Below are positions 21,255 to 22,854 of a stretch of DNA of 22,854 nt, in pieces. This DNA is from Actinomycetes bacterium (GTDB lineage Bacteria; Actinomycetota; Actinomycetes; Actinomycetales; Microbacteriaceae). Position numbers and translations under genes: made by a program. The notes beneath the pieces are model-generated. The model was not told the origin of the DNA and did no database searches. It worked only from the letters and a program-made list of their open reading frames with translations. Numbering within the stretch: position 1 is the stretch's first letter; each line of letters opens with the position of its first letter. Where the stretch lies: assembly GCA_023386675.1 (NCBI GenBank), contig JAEWJG010000379.1, forward strand, positions 1 through 22,854, in the 5' to 3' direction.

Positions 21255-22787
21255 ATGTCCCAGACTTCCCCTTCATCTCCGACGGCGGCGCCCGACGTCC
21301 CGGCGCCCTCATCCCGGCGCTGGTGGACGCTCGTCACCGTCGCCCTGGCCCAGCTGATGGTCGTGCTCGACTCGACCGTCGTCAACATCGCGCTGCCCTC
21401 CGCGCAGGCGGACCTCGGCTTCTCGAACGCCGACCGGCAGTGGATCGTGACCGCCTACTCCCTCGCCTTCGGCAGCCTCCTGCTGTTCGGCGGCCGCCTG
21501 TCCGACCTCATCGGCCGCAAGCGGGCGTTCATCATCGGCCTCATCGGCTTCGCGGGCGCTTCCGCGCTCGGCGGCGCCGCGGGGACATTCGGGATGCTCG
21601 TCGGAGCGCGTGCCCTCCAGGGCGCGTTCGGCGCTCTGCTGGCCCCGACCGCCCTGGCCGTGCTGACCACGACCTTCACCGTCCCGAAGGAGCGCGCCCG
21701 CGCGTTCGGGATCTTCGGCGCCATCGCCGGTGCGGGTGGCGCCGTCGGCCTCCTGCTCGGCGGCGTGCTCACCGAGCAGCTCGACTGGCGCTGGAACCTC
21801 TACATCAACGTCGTCATCGCCATCGTCGCGGTCGCCGGCGCAACCGTATTCGTCACCACCGTCCCGCGGAGCGGACCCCGGCCGAAGCTGGACGTTCCAG
21901 GGACCGTGCTCGTCTCCGGAGCCCTGTTCTCGCTGGTATACGGGTTCTCGAACGCCGAATCGGACGGCTGGGACTCACCGCTCTCGTGGGCGTTCCTCGC
22001 CGCATCCGGTGTTCTGCTGATCGCGTTCGTGCTCTGGCAGCGCCGGGCCGCGCATCCCCTCCTGCCGCTGCCCATCGTGCTGGACCGCAACCGCGGCGCG
22101 TCGTACAGCGCCATCCTCATCGCCGGCGCCGGGATGTTCGGCATCTTCCTGTTCGTCACGTACTACCTGCAGGCCACCCTGCGCTTCACGCCCATCCAGA
22201 CCGGCCTCGGCTTCCTGCCGATGATCGTGATGCTGGTGCTCGCCGCGCAGCTGTCGACCAACATCTTCGTGCCGCGCTTCGGCCCGAAGGTGATGGTCCC
22301 GATCGGCATGTCGATCGCCGCGTCCGGCATGGTCTACCTGACGCACCTCGGTGTCACGGCGAACTACGCCGCCGACCTCCTGCCGCCGCTCATGATCCTC
22401 GGGTTCGGGATGGGTTCCACCATGCCCGCGGCCATCCAGACCGCGACGCTCGGCGTGGACAGGCGGTACGCCGGCGTCGCCTCGGCGATGGTCAACACGA
22501 GCCAGCAGGTCGGAGGTTCGATCGGCACGGCGCTGCTGAACACGCTCGCCGCGACCGCCGCCACCGACTACGTCGCCGCGCATCTGCCCCCGACTCCGTC
22601 GGTGATGGCCGAGGCGGCGGTGCACAGCTACGCCACGGCGTACTGGTGGGGAGCGGGCTTCTTCGCCTTCGGTGCGGTCCTGACGGCGTTCCTGTACCGG
22701 CGCCGGGCGGCCGCCCCCGCATCGATCGATCGCGGCGAGGCGTCAGGCGACCCGACGGACGCTCCGGAGCCCGTCGTCGCGCACTGA
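21255..22787 (+). CDS. DHA2-family MFS multidrug efflux transporter (14 TM, EmrB/QacA-like)
   Basis: This 510-residue proton-driven exporter has about 14 membrane segments. LDSTVVNIALPSA (38-50) carries the TM1 Asp39 typical of DHA2 pumps, GGRLSDLIGRKR (79-90) is MFS motif A between TM2 and TM3, and the GIFGAIAGAGGAVGLLLGG stretch near 156-174 is the antiporter motif C. The C-terminal tail is short and acidic. ATG 21255 is chosen over the in-frame ATG at 21243 because TATGCT lies 7 nt before it and would overlap the upstream ATG; the pattern fits a leaderless mRNA. It is divergent from a TetR gene, presumably its drug-responsive repressor. The substrate is unknown. A strong hairpin 9 bp after the stop ends the unit. 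Confidence 0.94.
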   Translation: MSQTSPSSPTAAPDVPAPSSRRWWTLVTVALAQLMVVLDSTVVNIALPSAQADLGFSNADRQWIVTAYSLAFGSLLLFGGRLSDLIGRKRAFIIGLIGFAGASALGGAAGTFGMLVGARALQGAFGALLAPTALAVLTTTFTVPKERARAFGIFGAIAGAGGAVGLLLGGVLTEQLDWRWNLYINVVIAIVAVAGATVFVTTVPRSGPRPKLDVPGTVLVSGALFSLVYGFSNAESDGWDSPLSWAFLAASGVLLIAFVLWQRRAAHPLLPLPIVLDRNRGASYSAILIAGAGMFGIFLFVTYYLQATLRFTPIQTGLGFLPMIVMLVLAAQLSTNIFVPRFGPKVMVPIGMSIAASGMVYLTHLGVTANYAADLLPPLMILGFGMGSTMPAAIQTATLGVDRRYAGVASAMVNTSQQVGGSIGTALLNTLAATAATDYVAAHLPPTPSVMAEAAVHSYATAYWWGAGFFAFGAVLTAFLYRRRAAAPASIDRGEASGDPTDAPEPVVAH

Positions 22788-22795
22788 ACGCGGGC

Positions 22796-22833
22796 GGCGA
22801 CGCCCCTGTCCCCTCGGGGGCAGGGGCGTCGCC
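22796..22833 (+). terminator. Strong hairpin terminator after the MFS gene
   Basis: GGCGACGCCCCTG pairs perfectly with CAGGGGCGTCGCC (13 bp) and a further inner C/G run closes the loop. No U-run follows, as is common for actinobacterial terminators. Confidence 0.8.
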
Positions 22834-22854
22834 GAATGGCCGTGCGGTCAGGAC

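Overview
The window is 22.9 kb of uniformly high-GC DNA with densely packed genes, strong G/C bias at third codon positions, many GTG starts and many promoters reading TANNNT. It looks like chromosome of an actinobacterium, most likely a Microbacteriaceae member (Leifsonia/Microbacterium-like). That placement is an inference from base composition, gene content and a small DUF7882-type protein. I see no rRNA, tRNA, transposase, integrase, phage gene or CRISPR array, and no stretch over 300 bp without a gene.

Layout. (1) 1-4565, minus strand: a carbohydrate ABC operon (lipoprotein binding protein, two CUT1 permeases, GH63-like glycosidase cut by the window edge) behind a well-formed promoter whose -10 is overlapped by a GntR-like palindrome. 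(2) 4602-6206, minus: a GNAT acetyltransferase and a TDT/SLAC1-family transporter. (3) 6312-9256: two small proteins of unknown function, a DUF445 membrane protein and a soluble Ser/Thr kinase with an altered catalytic loop. (4) 9298-11424, plus: TetR regulator, zinc-free quinone-oxidoreductase-type MDR and a small GNAT, with a palindrome between regulator and oxidoreductase. (5) 11443-14209: a divergent SRPBCC/TetR pair and a divergent SDR/MarR pair, each with palindromes on the shared promoters. (6) 14309-17549: a front-end-type fatty acid desaturase, a PF04185-type phosphoesterase without a signal peptide, and an M55 D-aminopeptidase. (7) 17606-20229, plus: ArsR, DHFR/RibD-like reductase, AHSA1-type SRPBCC protein and a FAD-dependent DAO-type oxidoreductase, headed by a 24-bp palindrome on the ArsR start codon. 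(8) 20254-22833: a small hypothetical protein, a TetR regulator and a divergent DHA2-type 14-TM efflux pump ending in a strong terminator hairpin.

The theme is five regulator/target modules (two TetR plus oxidoreductase or SRPBCC, MarR plus SDR, ArsR plus DHFR/SRPBCC, TetR plus MFS). In four of them a palindromic candidate operator can be read directly in the DNA. About ten genes have a TANNNT -10 box 6-7 nt before the start codon, which points to widespread leaderless transcription. I did not find a clearly new multi-gene system. The most checkable observations are the operator architectures, the leaderless starts, the atypical kinase and the signal-less phosphoesterase.
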